A DNA stretch of 22,936 nucleotides from positions 1-22,936 of IMG/VR virus record IMGVR_UViG_3300020419_000787; one strand, written 5' to 3'. This DNA comes from a virus. Below, piece by piece: positions 5,952 through 12,488 of this stretch. The notes below the pieces were generated by a model. The model worked only from the letters and a program-made list of their open reading frames with translations. It was not told the origin of the DNA and ran no database searches. Position 1 is the stretch's first letter, and every line of letters starts with the position of its first letter. Both the position numbers and the translations under genes were made by a program.

Positions 5952-6188
5952 ATGATTGAAGAAAAAATAATGACTAGAAAAAGGTTCTCTGCTGCGGTAG
6001 AGGCCTTGGTTCAACAAAGTAAAGGAGTGTCTTATATAGAGGCAGCTGCTTATATTATAGAGGAAAGAGGAATGGATTTTAAAAGTTTAAACAGACTCCT
6101 ATCAGACTCTTTGAAACAAAAAATAGAGGCTGAGGCCACTAATCTAAATTTATTAAGACAAAAGAAGAAGAATACACTACCAATATGA
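5952..6188 (+). CDS. 33: Late-transcription co-activator gp33
   Basis: In T4, gp33 bridges host RNA polymerase and the gp45 sliding clamp so that sigma factor gp55 can start late transcription at TATAAATA. The 78-residue protein aligns by eye with the T4 gp33 core: GVSYIEAAAYIIEERG against GMSYLEATTAFLEENS, then KQKIEAEATNLNLLR against EKIQSEAIDENLL. It lacks the N-terminal stretch of T4 gp33 (112 residues). Gene order 33-59-32 is the same as in T4. AAAGGA precedes the ATG at 5952; an in-frame ATG at 5970 is a weaker alternative. ATGA is shared with gp59. The late octamers found to the right in this window are its expected targets. Confidence 0.88.
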   Translation: MIEEKIMTRKRFSAAVEALVQQSKGVSYIEAAAYIIEERGMDFKSLNRLLSDSLKQKIEAEATNLNLLRQKKKNTLPI

Positions 6189-6772
6189 TGGATCCCTTTG
6201 ACTCTTATAAGTTATACAATGCACTCAAGCTACACTTCGAGACAGACAGCTATGATGCTGTGAAGTATAATTATAAGTCTAATGTAACGCCTTCCTCGTT
6301 CTTTAAGAGAAAGGATAAATATTTCTTTGCCAAGTTGGCCAAGAAGTATGACAAGAATCTAAAAGAGTTCTATATATCACAATTTAAAAATACAGAAACG
6401 TATGTTGGTGATATGATGGATGAAGAAGCCGAAAAGAACTATTTGGATTTTAAAAGAATTCAAGAGAGCATACATCGTGTGTTTTCAATTGATATAAATA
6501 AACTAAATGACCAAGAACAGAAGTTCGATAAATTATTTGAAAGTGATAAAGGACAACTGCCATTGGTTATTAAGTTATGGATGCAAGAGGAAATTAGTTT
6601 AGAAACTATTGTTATTCTGAATTCCATATTAGGGTTTATACCTCGTGAATCTAAAAAAATATCAGATACCATTATATGGCCTGATACAAAAAGATTAATC
6701 GAGAAGTATACACCCTTCGTGAATTATAGTAAAAATAAATGCACAAAGTTGTTGACAAATGCATTTAAATGA
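6185..6772 (+). CDS. 59: Replicative helicase loader gp59
   Basis: gp59 loads the gp41 helicase onto forked DNA coated with gp32. The 195-residue product (T4 gp59 has 217) shows the family's opening (SYKLYNALKLHFETDSYDAVKYNY), then FFKRKDKYFFAKLAKKY and FYISQFKNTETYVGDMMDEE, all matching T4 gp59 in order. The C-terminal half (LWMQEEISLETIVILNSILG) matches the region after it. It overlaps gp33 by four bases (ATGA). The last codons contain the -35 and spacer of the gp32 promoter, so the end of this gene is under double constraint. Confidence 0.92.
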   Translation: MMDPFDSYKLYNALKLHFETDSYDAVKYNYKSNVTPSSFFKRKDKYFFAKLAKKYDKNLKEFYISQFKNTETYVGDMMDEEAEKNYLDFKRIQESIHRVFSIDINKLNDQEQKFDKLFESDKGQLPLVIKLWMQEEISLETIVILNSILGFIPRESKKISDTIIWPDTKRLIEKYTPFVNYSKNKCTKLLTNAFK

Positions 6773-6780
6773 ATTATAAT
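6752..6780 (+). promoter_or_regulatory. Promoter P5 of gp32
   Basis: TTGACA at 6752-6757, a 17-nt spacer and TATAAT at 6775-6780, reaching across the gp59 stop. It is followed by ATAACCTATATT, a variant of the shared early initial transcribed region, but the leader then departs from the others and runs for about 77 nt to gp32. Confidence 0.92.
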
Positions 6781-6785
6781 ATAAC

Positions 6786-6863
6786 CTATATTATGAATAA
6801 AGTGACATACAACAGAAACGGCAATAATGCCGTAATACAACGCATATACAACGGAGAAATACA
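6786..6863 (+). promoter_or_regulatory. gp32 mRNA leader with hairpin and ATACAA repeats (candidate autoregulatory site)
   Basis: T4 gp32 represses its own mRNA by binding an unstructured leader next to a folded element. Here the leader has a 6-bp hairpin, ACGGCA/TGCCGT (6818-6823 with 6828-6833), flanked by four copies of ATACAA(C/T) at 6807, 6835, 6846 and 6859, the last running into the start codon. CGGAGA is the ribosome site. The sequence differs from T4, so the function is an analogy. Confidence 0.5.
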
Positions 6864-7766
6864 ATGTCATTTGCAAATCTAAAGAGCTCACGAGGCTCGT
6901 CAATCGACAAACTCGTTAAGGCTGCAGAAGCAGTATCCACTAAAACAGAATCCAATTCCTACGCGGACGACAGATTCTGGAAACCTACCAGAGATAAAGC
7001 AGGAAACGGTTATGCTGTAGTCCGATTTTTGCCCGCGAGAGAAGGTGAAGACCTTCCTTGGGTAAGATATTGGGACCATGGCTTTAAAGGCCCTACTGGT
7101 TTATGGTATATTGAAAACTCTTTAACTTCCGTGGGACAAGATGATCCAGTATCAGAGATGAACTCTGTACTATGGAACTCTGGTCGTGACGAGGATAAAG
7201 CTATTGCAAGGGAAAGAAAAAGAAGGCTACATTATGTAAGTAATGTTCTTGTTGTTTCTGATCCCTCTAACCCAGAAAACGAAGGAAAGGTTTTCCTTTA
7301 TAAGTTCGGTAAAAAAATCTTTGATAAGATTATGGAATCAATGCAACCTGCATTTGAGGATGAAGAACCTATAAACCCTTACGACTTTTGGGAAGGTGCC
7401 GAGTTCAAAATCAAAATTAGAAAGGTAGAAGGTTGGGTAAACTATGATAAGTCAGAGTTTGCACCACAGTCTGCTCTCTATAGTGGTGATGAATCAAGAC
7501 TTGAAGAAGTCTATAATAAACTATACTCACTACAGGATTTTCTCGATCCTAAGAACTACAAGTCATATGATGAGCTCAAGTCCAAGATGAATAAAGTTTT
7601 GGGTATTGATGCTGGTGTCATGGCTCCAGCGCCATCTGTTTCAGATGTAATGGAAGCACCAACTATGCAGACTGCTGCACCAGTTGTTGACACTCCAGTG
7701 GAAAGTAGTAGTGATGATGAGGATGAAACCTTATCTTATTTTGCTAAACTTGCAAAAGAGAGTTAA
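6864..7766 (+). CDS. 32: Single-stranded DNA binding protein gp32
   Basis: gp32 coats single-stranded DNA during replication, recombination and repair. The 300 residues include the basic N-terminal cooperativity region (SFANLKSSRGSSIDKLVK), the core (DDRFWKPTRDKAGNGYAVVRFLP; WVRYWDHGF; VSNVLVVSDP), the strongly conserved ENEGKVFLYKFGKKIFDKI, and an acidic tail ending SSDDEDETLSYFAKLAKES that would contact gp59 and polymerase. The His/Cys zinc site of T4 gp32 is missing: there is no cysteine in the protein, and the zinc loop is replaced by SLTSVGQDDPVSEMNSVLWN, as in marine T4-like homologues known to me. It has its own promoter and terminator, so it is a one-gene unit. Confidence 0.96.
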   Translation: MSFANLKSSRGSSIDKLVKAAEAVSTKTESNSYADDRFWKPTRDKAGNGYAVVRFLPAREGEDLPWVRYWDHGFKGPTGLWYIENSLTSVGQDDPVSEMNSVLWNSGRDEDKAIARERKRRLHYVSNVLVVSDPSNPENEGKVFLYKFGKKIFDKIMESMQPAFEDEEPINPYDFWEGAEFKIKIRKVEGWVNYDKSEFAPQSALYSGDESRLEEVYNKLYSLQDFLDPKNYKSYDELKSKMNKVLGIDAGVMAPAPSVSDVMEAPTMQTAAPVVDTPVESSSDDEDETLSYFAKLAKES

Positions 7767-7798
7767 AAAACCTACGTAATAACAATAATACGGTTTTT

Positions 7799-7827
7799 AA
7801 GGGACGGCTGAGGTCGTCCCTTTTTTT
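7799..7827 (+). terminator. Rho-independent terminator of gp32
   Basis: AAGGGACG (7799-7806) pairs with CGTCCCTT (7815-7822), loop of 8, followed by a run of seven T (7821-7827). It stands 32 nt after the gp32 stop. A weaker outer stem (AAAAACC with GGTTTTT, before the hairpin) is also possible. Confidence 0.93.
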
Positions 7828-7828
7828 G

Positions 7829-7836
7829 TATAAATA
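7829..7836 (+). promoter_or_regulatory. T4-type late promoter (TATAAATA) of the riboswitch unit
   Basis: Perfect TATAAATA followed by CT, two bases behind the gp32 terminator T-run. With the usual T4 late spacing, RNA would start near 7842, precisely at the first stem of the glutamine-riboswitch-like element. Confidence 0.8.
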
Positions 7837-7842
7837 CTAATA

Positions 7843-7888
7843 CGTTCATCCCGTTCGGGACGGAAGTAAGGATTGGCCTGAAGGAACG
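7843..7888 (+). promoter_or_regulatory. Glutamine riboswitch (glnA / Downstream-peptide type aptamer)
   Basis: The sequence carries the aptamer signature CGTTCATCCC ... GGGACGGAAGTAAGG ... GAAGGAACGC. Stem P1 is CGTTC (7843-7847) with GAACG (7884-7888), P2 is TCCC (7849-7852) with GGGA (7857-7860) over GTTC, and P3 is AGG (7869-7871) with CCT (7877-7879). The glnA and Downstream-peptide RNAs are known glutamine-binding aptamers of cyanobacteria and marine metagenomes, the latter placed before short peptides, as here. A strong AAAGGAGG site follows at 7907-7914. CATCC (7847-7851) could also pair with GGATG (7913-7917) at the ribosome site, a possible switch. Confidence 0.88.
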
Positions 7889-7919
7889 CATCTTAACTTT
7901 TTAAATAAAGGAGGATGTT

Positions 7920-8081
7920 ATGGCTCATTATCGAGGTGTTAAATATACTCCCCAAAAAGATACTAAGGCTACTCCCACTCAAAGTGGTGTGTATCGTGGT
8001 ATTAAGTGGGTAAGTGTAAACCAAGAAAAGTTGCCTAAGAGACAAAGCGGTATTTATCGTGGCGTTAAATGGGTTGCTTAG
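7920..8081 (+). CDS. 53-residue peptide with three YRG(V/I)K(Y/W) repeats, riboswitch-controlled
   Basis: The product holds three copies of the motif: HYRGVKYTP, VYRGIKWVS and IYRGVKWVA, joined by polar linkers of about 15 residues (KDTKATPTQSG; NQEKLPKRQSG). The YRG motif resembles DUF4278, found in short cyanobacterial and cyanophage proteins, and peptides of this kind are those named in 'Downstream-peptide' RNAs. The ATG is 5 nt after AAAGGAGG, one of the best ribosome sites in the window. It is the only gene between the riboswitch and the UUCG terminator. Translation should respond to host glutamine, and late in infection given the promoter. Some cyanobacterial glutamine-controlled small proteins act on nitrogen metabolism; whether this one does is inference. 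Confidence 0.87.
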   Translation: MAHYRGVKYTPQKDTKATPTQSGVYRGIKWVSVNQEKLPKRQSGIYRGVKWVA

Positions 8082-8097
8082 TATTAAGAAACACGTT

Positions 8098-8119
8098 GAA
8101 AGGACCTTCGGGTCCTTTC
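8098..8119. terminator. Bidirectional UUCG-loop terminator
   Basis: GAAAGGACC (8098-8106) pairs perfectly with GGTCCTTTC (8111-8119) around a TTCG loop, with TTCTT after it. It separates the rightward peptide gene from the leftward tape measure gene, and T-rich tracts on both strands suit termination from each side. Confidence 0.88.
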
Positions 8120-8122
8120 TTC

Positions 8123-9850
8123 TTATCTACTCGCCAATCCTTGAGATGTTCTATCTGGCGTTGCAGGTTTTTGAGAAACAAATGTTTGTTGTCTTTTACT
8201 ATTATCAGTAGATGATACTATGTTATTTGCAGCTGCCTGTATCTGTCCTTGAGTTGTTTTATCCAATTCGTTCTGGCCAGACATAACTTGTACTTCTTCT
8301 CCCCTTTCATTAAGTCCGTCGCCCTGTACTTTAAACGAATCAATAGTATCATCACCTAAAGTAAAGACACTATTAAACTTGTCGGTAAAGGCCTCTCCTG
8401 GTGTTTTACCACCTGGCCATGCGGCCGCTAATCCAGCAACTGCACCTGCTGCCACTGCCGCAGGGAATAGTAATATCTTTTTAAGAATTTTTAATAGTGA
8501 CAGTGATACGTTCTTAATAGTGTCGCCCATACCTATATCAGCAATAGAATCTTTTATATTATCAATAAATCCTATTATTGTATCTTTTATTGTAGTAAAT
8601 ATATTTGAAAATATTTCTGCAAATGAGAATGATTCAAGTGATTCAGCAATGTTTTCAAATCCTAATTTACCAGCAATCCATGCAAAGACATTCCTTATTA
8701 AGTCAAGAAAATCAGTAACAAAGAATTTAAATAAATCACTAATAGTATTTCCAAGTATTTCAAAAATACCTTCTCCATTTTTTATACCCGAAAATATATT
8801 CTTTATGGTAAATATAATTGCTGTAAGAGGTACGAATAATCTTCCTAAGAATGAACCTATGGATTTAAATGCCGAAAATACTGTCTTTAAAATTCCTGTA
8901 ACTCTTTTAAAAATTCCTTGAGCAGGCCCGAATATTTGTGGCTTAGGTATAAATTTACCTAAAGTTTTAAAAGTAGAACCTAATCCCTGTAATGGAGCAA
9001 GAACAAAATTCTTTAATCTACCTACAAGACTTCCAATTGCCTTAAATGGTTTCGTAAGAGTACCAATTATTCCACCTAGTCTTCCGAAAAATCCAAGTTT
9101 ACCAAATTGGCCTGTGGTTTTTCTGAATACGTTAAGTCCTGCAAATCCTGCTGCAAAAGCCTTCTGAGCATTTTTAACTCCCTTTGTAACACCAGTAAAT
9201 ATATCCTTTACAGAATCAGCAAGTCTAGCAAAATTACCTTTTAGTGAAGTACCTAAAGCATTTAAAGATTTTGAAATACCATTAGCTAATTGAGAAGCTA
9301 AACCACCTGTGAAAAAATTAAGAGTTTTAAATATAGCTCCATAAAATAATTTCCAAGAATTTAATATTCCTTTAACAATAACTCCAGTACCTTTTATAAG
9401 TCCTTTCGCAACACCTGATACAAAACTTGCCAATGATGCTGCAACACCAGATACAAATCCTACTGCAAGTCCTAAAAGAGCGCCTGGTATTGCTAATAAA
9501 CCTATACCAGCAGCCTCTACGGGTCCACTTATTTTACCTAGGTCTTCTGTATTTTCTAATATCCCTTCTAGTGCTTCTAAAGTTTGTTCTGCAATGGCTT
9601 TGGCTTCTTTCTTTTCTTCTAGTGACGCTAATTCATTACCAGATAATATTTCTGATAGTTGTCTTAATTCTTCTCTTTGGTCTTGGGTTAATTTTATTGA
9701 ATCGTCAAGAAGTTGACTCTGAATCTTCTCTGCAAAGATGCGATTCTCGTCTATGGTTTTAGCAGTCTCATTTTGCTCTCTAAGCTGATCTGCTAGTTTT
9801 GCGAAACCTTTTAATTGGTTATCTTCTGGTGGTCGAGGATTGTCTGCCAT
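8123..9850 (-). CDS. 29: Tail tape measure protein (gp29-like)
   Basis: The protein of 575 residues (T4 gp29 has 590) sets tail length and is carried inside the tail tube. It shows the typical layout: a charged N-terminal helix/coiled coil (about 10-100, with IAEQTLEALEGILENTED), then a glycine/alanine/phenylalanine-rich core with many hydrophobic stretches (about 105-165, 330-365, 455-490) that may insert in the host membrane on injection, and a polar tail. Sequence identity to T4 gp29 is not obvious; the call rests on length, composition and place behind the gp26 frameshift pair and beside the tube and hub genes. AAGGACT precedes the ATG. It is the last gene of the leftward unit. Confidence 0.75.
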   Translation of the reverse strand: MADNPRPPEDNQLKGFAKLADQLREQNETAKTIDENRIFAEKIQSQLLDDSIKLTQDQREELRQLSEILSGNELASLEEKKEAKAIAEQTLEALEGILENTEDLGKISGPVEAAGIGLLAIPGALLGLAVGFVSGVAASLASFVSGVAKGLIKGTGVIVKGILNSWKLFYGAIFKTLNFFTGGLASQLANGISKSLNALGTSLKGNFARLADSVKDIFTGVTKGVKNAQKAFAAGFAGLNVFRKTTGQFGKLGFFGRLGGIIGTLTKPFKAIGSLVGRLKNFVLAPLQGLGSTFKTLGKFIPKPQIFGPAQGIFKRVTGILKTVFSAFKSIGSFLGRLFVPLTAIIFTIKNIFSGIKNGEGIFEILGNTISDLFKFFVTDFLDLIRNVFAWIAGKLGFENIAESLESFSFAEIFSNIFTTIKDTIIGFIDNIKDSIADIGMGDTIKNVSLSLLKILKKILLFPAAVAAGAVAGLAAAWPGGKTPGEAFTDKFNSVFTLGDDTIDSFKVQGDGLNERGEEVQVMSGQNELDKTTQGQIQAAANNIVSSTDNSKRQQTFVSQKPATPDRTSQGLASR

Positions 9851-9865
9851 ATCTAGTCCTTAAAT

Positions 9866-10030
9866 TTATTGTATCCAACACACTGGATATACACACCAAT
9901 AGGGATTTGCAAATCCTAATAACCATAGAATTAGTAGCCATAGAGGTATCTGTACCCAAATTTTACCTTGTGACCACTCTCTAAATCTTAGGGCGTGTGG
10001 TGTTAATTTATTATATAACCAATTAGTCAT
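9866..10030 (-). CDS. Tiny tryptophan-rich membrane protein (54 residues)
   Basis: Sequence begins MTNWLYNKLTPHALRFREW and then has one hydrophobic helix (IPLWLLILWLLGFANPYW) ending with CVYPVCWIQ, which contains two cysteines. The start codon follows the stop of the upstream gene without a gap (TAAATG), so it is coupled. It sits between the EF-hand membrane protein and the tape measure gene. It may be a tail-associated or holin-like piece, but no family is recognised. Seven tryptophans in 54 residues is unusual. Confidence 0.68.
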   Translation of the reverse strand: MTNWLYNKLTPHALRFREWSQGKIWVQIPLWLLILWLLGFANPYWCVYPVCWIQ

Positions 10031-10360
10031 TTATTTCTTATTCCCAAATGCCTGTGAACCAAAGAATGCTGCCACGATACCTGCCACAGCCACAAAATAT
10101 GTTGCTGCCATGTCTCCTAGTATTTTACTTGCTGAATCTAAGTCAAGTATTACTGCCAATACTACTGCAAAGGGATATAATAACATACCGCCTAATGCAA
10201 ACCATGCCATTTTTCTTTGGGCATCTCGCATTGCATCTGCATCTTCAAGTTCCTTTCTTTTAAACTCTAAATACATATCTTGTTCTTTGCGACTTACTTT
10301 GCCGTCACCATTAGTATCTGCGGGGTGATGACCACTCGATTTAATTTCTTCTTCGCCCAC
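10031..10360 (-). CDS. EF-hand protein with two membrane helices
   Basis: 109 residues from a GTG start with AAGGAG 7 nt upstream. Residues 15-26 (DTNGDGKVSRKE) form a textbook EF-hand calcium loop with D15, N17, D19 and E26 as ligands. A charged helix (about 28-50) follows, then two membrane segments (about 52-74 and 85-103) and a basic end NKK. The start overlaps the stop of the gp26 extension frame (TAGTG). Its location between the tail chaperones and the tape measure suggests a role in tail assembly, injection or lysis. A calcium-sensing membrane protein could react to entry into, or exit from, calcium-rich sea water; this is inference. Confidence 0.8.
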   Translation of the reverse strand: MGEEEIKSSGHHPADTNGDGKVSRKEQDMYLEFKRKELEDADAMRDAQRKMAWFALGGMLLYPFAVVLAVILDLDSASKILGDMAATYFVAVAGIVAAFFGSQAFGNKK

Positions 10361-10554
10361 TATGTTCTCCTTCTATTCTCTTTTTTAATTCGTTCATTCT
10401 CTTCCTTTATCCAATCTTGTAAGAGTGAAACGTAAATCTCCCTCTCCCAAGGTAACATGTCGTTTAGTTCAGTCAAACTATACTTGTGATGTTGCATCAT
10501 CGCGAAGTTAGTTTTATAATGATTAACTAAACTATCATGAGAGAGGCCTACGTA
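10360..10554 (-). CDS. 51: gp51-like extension of gp26, reached by -1 frameshift
   Basis: The -1 frame continues across the gp26 stop for 64 codons: YVGLSHDSLVNHYKTNFAMM, then QHHKYSLTELNDMLPWEREI and an acidic/basic helical end. The QHHKYSLTEL...PWERE text is, from memory, a small conserved protein after gp26 in marine T4-likes. There is no ribosome site before its only plausible ATG pair (in FAMMQ), whereas the frame joins gp26 precisely at a run of seven T. The best reading is a fusion of 297 residues (gp26 residues 1-233 plus 64), analogous to tail assembly chaperones such as lambda G/GT and P2 E/E'. It stops at the GTG start of the EF-hand gene. Separate translation is the alternative. 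Confidence 0.7.
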   Translation of the reverse strand, partial: YVGLSHDSLVNHYKTNFAMMQHHKYSLTELNDMLPWEREIYVSLLQDWIKEENERIKKENRRRT

Positions 10555-11252
10555 AAAAAACTTTGTAGTCCTCTTAATTCAGTTTCATTTTCTGTTCCAC
10601 AATTTACACATTTAAATTGAATACTTGTTTTTAATGCAGGCATATCTTCAAAGAAAGCTGAAACCTTTTGGAACTGAGCCGTATTTAACGATTCAATAAA
10701 TTCCTTCATCTGTTTTTCGCCTTCATTATCAGAAGTATAAACCCCATCATCATCGAATACACTTACAATACATTTCATAATAATATCAAATGCTGTTTCA
10801 ATGGATTCTTCCTTGTTAGGATCAATACTTGATACGTCATCAAAAGATGGATATCTCATTTCTATTCCTACAGTATCTGTAATCATAACCACATTATTAT
10901 CTTCGGGTACTTCCACTCCAATATCGTTGAAGTCTACAGTTACATCATTTTGTGTTTCACAATTATCACATTTAACTTTAAGACCTACAGATTCTCCAAC
11001 CGATTTTGATCTAAGTTGTAAGAATAAGCTTTCTATGTCAAATGTAGCCAATTTATTTACATTAATATCATCTAAAACACAAGACGATATCATTTCTTTT
11101 GTTGCCTTAACAATCTGTTTCTGATCGTTAGACTCTAATGCCATCATTAATACCTTTTCTTCTTTTACAAGATAAGGTCTAAAAGAAACCTTTTTCCCTG
11201 TCGAAGGGATAGTTGTTTCATAACTGACACTATTCAGTTTTGGTAAAGCCAT
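10548..11252 (-). CDS. 26: Baseplate hub / tail assembly chaperone gp26 (T4_baseplate family)
   Basis: 234 residues (T4 gp26 has 208). It opens MALPKLNSVSYETTIPSTGK, then VSFRPYLVKEEKVLMMALES, the family hallmark, and contains FDIESLFLQLRSKSVGE. Two CxxC pairs, C95-DN-C98 and C215-VN-C218 (followed by G), would bind one zinc as a ribbon. It ends LRGLQSFFT. In T4, gp26 and gp51 assist hub assembly before the tape measure protein and tube join. The ribosome site AGGAG stands 9 nt before the ATG. The final codons contain the slippery site, so a share of ribosomes should make the longer gp26-51 protein. Confidence 0.9.
   Translation of the reverse strand: MALPKLNSVSYETTIPSTGKKVSFRPYLVKEEKVLMMALESNDQKQIVKATKEMISSCVLDDINVNKLATFDIESLFLQLRSKSVGESVGLKVKCDNCETQNDVTVDFNDIGVEVPEDNNVVMITDTVGIEMRYPSFDDVSSIDPNKEESIETAFDIIMKCIVSVFDDDGVYTSDNEGEKQMKEFIESLNTAQFQKVSAFFEDMPALKTSIQFKCVNCGTENETELRGLQSFFT
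10554..10560 (-). other. Slippery site T TTT TTT for programmed -1 frameshift
   Basis: Read on the - strand, gp26 ends AG-T TTT TTT ACG TAG. Both P- and A-site Phe tRNAs re-pair perfectly after a one-base backward slip, and the stop follows within two codons. An AAGAGGA sequence (10569-10575) lies 8 nt before it, comparable to the stimulatory Shine-Dalgarno element of dnaX. A weak stem TTAGTT/AACTAA lies downstream. Confidence 0.65.
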
Positions 11253-11268
11253 ATTATAATTCTCCTAA

Positions 11269-11898
11269 TTATATAATTCCTGATACGGCACTTCTTATTG
11301 CAGATGCAGTAGAAGAAAGTGGCCCTTCAGGTACATAGTTTTCGTAACTAAATGTTACATTTAATTTTTGGACAGTATCGGTACTATTATTATCCAAATT
11401 TATAGCTGCAACGGTAGTAGGAAAGGCTTTTTCTAACCTAATTCCGTATACAGGTATATTCTTTTCGTTTAGTTGCTGTATCACAACATCGACCGCGAAA
11501 TCATTTTTAAACTTTGCTCGATAATTTTCTACATCGAAACAAACTGATAACCAATCATCAAACATATTTTTAATATAATAATCATTGGTAAGTAAAAAAC
11601 TAGCTGTTACATCTTCATTAATAATACCGTATGGTATTTTAACTGTTTGTTTTTCAGCAATATATTCTATTGTACTAATTTGTCTGCCTGGTAGTGTTAC
11701 ATTTTCTGCCAGTAAAGATATATCTCTAGGATCATTTATAAGTGATCCAGCACCACCTCCAGAAATTAAAGATGATATAACACCACCGGAAGTATTAAGA
11801 AGACCACTTGCAGGCGATGAAAAGATTAAATTAAATCTATTGGCCTTTGCAAGTCCACCCCTTTTACTAATTGTGCTTTTTAAAGTATCTATTGACAT
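11269..11898 (-). CDS. 54: Tail tube / tube-initiator protein, gp54-like (gp19 fold)
   Basis: 209 residues from the ATG at 11898, which overlaps the previous stop (TAATG); a longer frame starting at 11994 lies inside the upstream gene and is not used. The protein shows the tail-tube pattern: KANRFNLIFSSP, then ENVTLPGRQISTIEY, DVTASFLLTNDYYIKNMFDDW, and a C-terminal AFPTTVAAINLD...LNVTFSYENYVPEG. That is the phage_T4_gp19-type fold. Because it lies next to gp26 and the gp2/gp4 genes rather than beside a sheath gene, gp54 (the first ring of the tube on the baseplate, itself a tube paralogue) is preferred over the main tube gp19. Residues from 60 to 80 are a flexible Gly/Ser stretch. Confidence 0.72.
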   Translation of the reverse strand: MSIDTLKSTISKRGGLAKANRFNLIFSSPASGLLNTSGGVISSLISGGGAGSLINDPRDISLLAENVTLPGRQISTIEYIAEKQTVKIPYGIINEDVTASFLLTNDYYIKNMFDDWLSVCFDVENYRAKFKNDFAVDVVIQQLNEKNIPVYGIRLEKAFPTTVAAINLDNNSTDTVQKLNVTFSYENYVPEGPLSSTASAIRSAVSGII

Positions 11899-12488
11899 TA
11901 GGACATCCTGTATTGCTTTCTGGAATCTCTCCAGACTGTTGCATCTTTTCGTTTTACAAACTGTTGTGTAGGTAAGAATATTGCTATTTCCCATTCTGTC
12001 ATAGGTACTCGTACTATTCTAGACCTTACATGATTACCCAAGTATCTTTTCCAACATGGTTTAAATTCTTTGTACTTTTTTGTCCCAGCCAATAATTGAT
12101 ATCTTAACTTTAATCTTGTCGTATCGTTTATATTCTTCGGCGCTGTTGACATTAGTTCATCTAGGAAACGCGCACGTACTCCAGGCGATAAGTAATGTAG
12201 GTTAAGTCCACTAAACCCATTCTTTTCTGGTTGTACCATTATGGTAAGTGGAAACCTATCATAGTAAGGTAGTTCATTCTTTAACTTAGGATCATAAAAA
12301 TACATATACATATTACCAGCAATCTCTTTTGATACTGGTTCTAATGCTTTATCCTTTAATAACTTCTGTCTTGTAGGTATTGCAAGATTCTTTATATTCT
12401 TTTGAAACCACAGCTGAGAACGTCTTGTCCTAGCAGTGACTCCTGCTCTCTGTGCATTTGCTTGTAATGTATCGAATAAACTAGCCAT
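11898..12488 (-). CDS. 2: gp2-like DNA end protector / head completion protein (YYDRFPL family)
   Basis: 196 residues with a block typical of a protein widespread in T4-likes: GNMYMYFYDPKLKNELPYYD-RFPL, then GLNLHYLSPGVRARFLDELM, KYKEFKPCWKRYLGNHVRSR and TEWEIAIFLPTQQF. In T4 the adjacent genes 2 and 4 complete the head; gp2 binds DNA ends and shields them from RecBCD. Here it lies directly behind gp4, the T4 order, which supports the gp2 reading. T4 gp2 is longer (about 274), so it may be only the core. There is no clear ribosome site before the ATG; a late octamer ends 5 nt in front of it. Confidence 0.65.
   Translation of the reverse strand: MASLFDTLQANAQRAGVTARTRRSQLWFQKNIKNLAIPTRQKLLKDKALEPVSKEIAGNMYMYFYDPKLKNELPYYDRFPLTIMVQPEKNGFSGLNLHYLSPGVRARFLDELMSTAPKNINDTTRLKLRYQLLAGTKKYKEFKPCWKRYLGNHVRSRIVRVPMTEWEIAIFLPTQQFVKRKDATVWRDSRKQYRMS

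Noticed and set aside
7843-7900. tRNA-like fold in the leader at 7843-7888
   Set aside because: No anticodon arm or TTCGA-type T loop in the right places; the glutamine aptamer signature explains it fully.
7915-8013. Frame starting with the ATG at 7915 (32 codons)
   Set aside because: Too close to the ribosome site and out of frame with the repeat-bearing peptide, which starts 5 nt later and has clear internal repeats.
8379-8921. Open frame of 180 codons on the + strand
   Set aside because: It is antisense to the tape measure gene, whose reading frame, ribosome site and context are much better.
11899-11994. Longer N-terminus for the gp54-like protein
   Set aside because: It would overlap the upstream gp2-like gene by about 95 nt; the ATG at 11898 is coupled by TAATG and begins where the tube-protein pattern starts.
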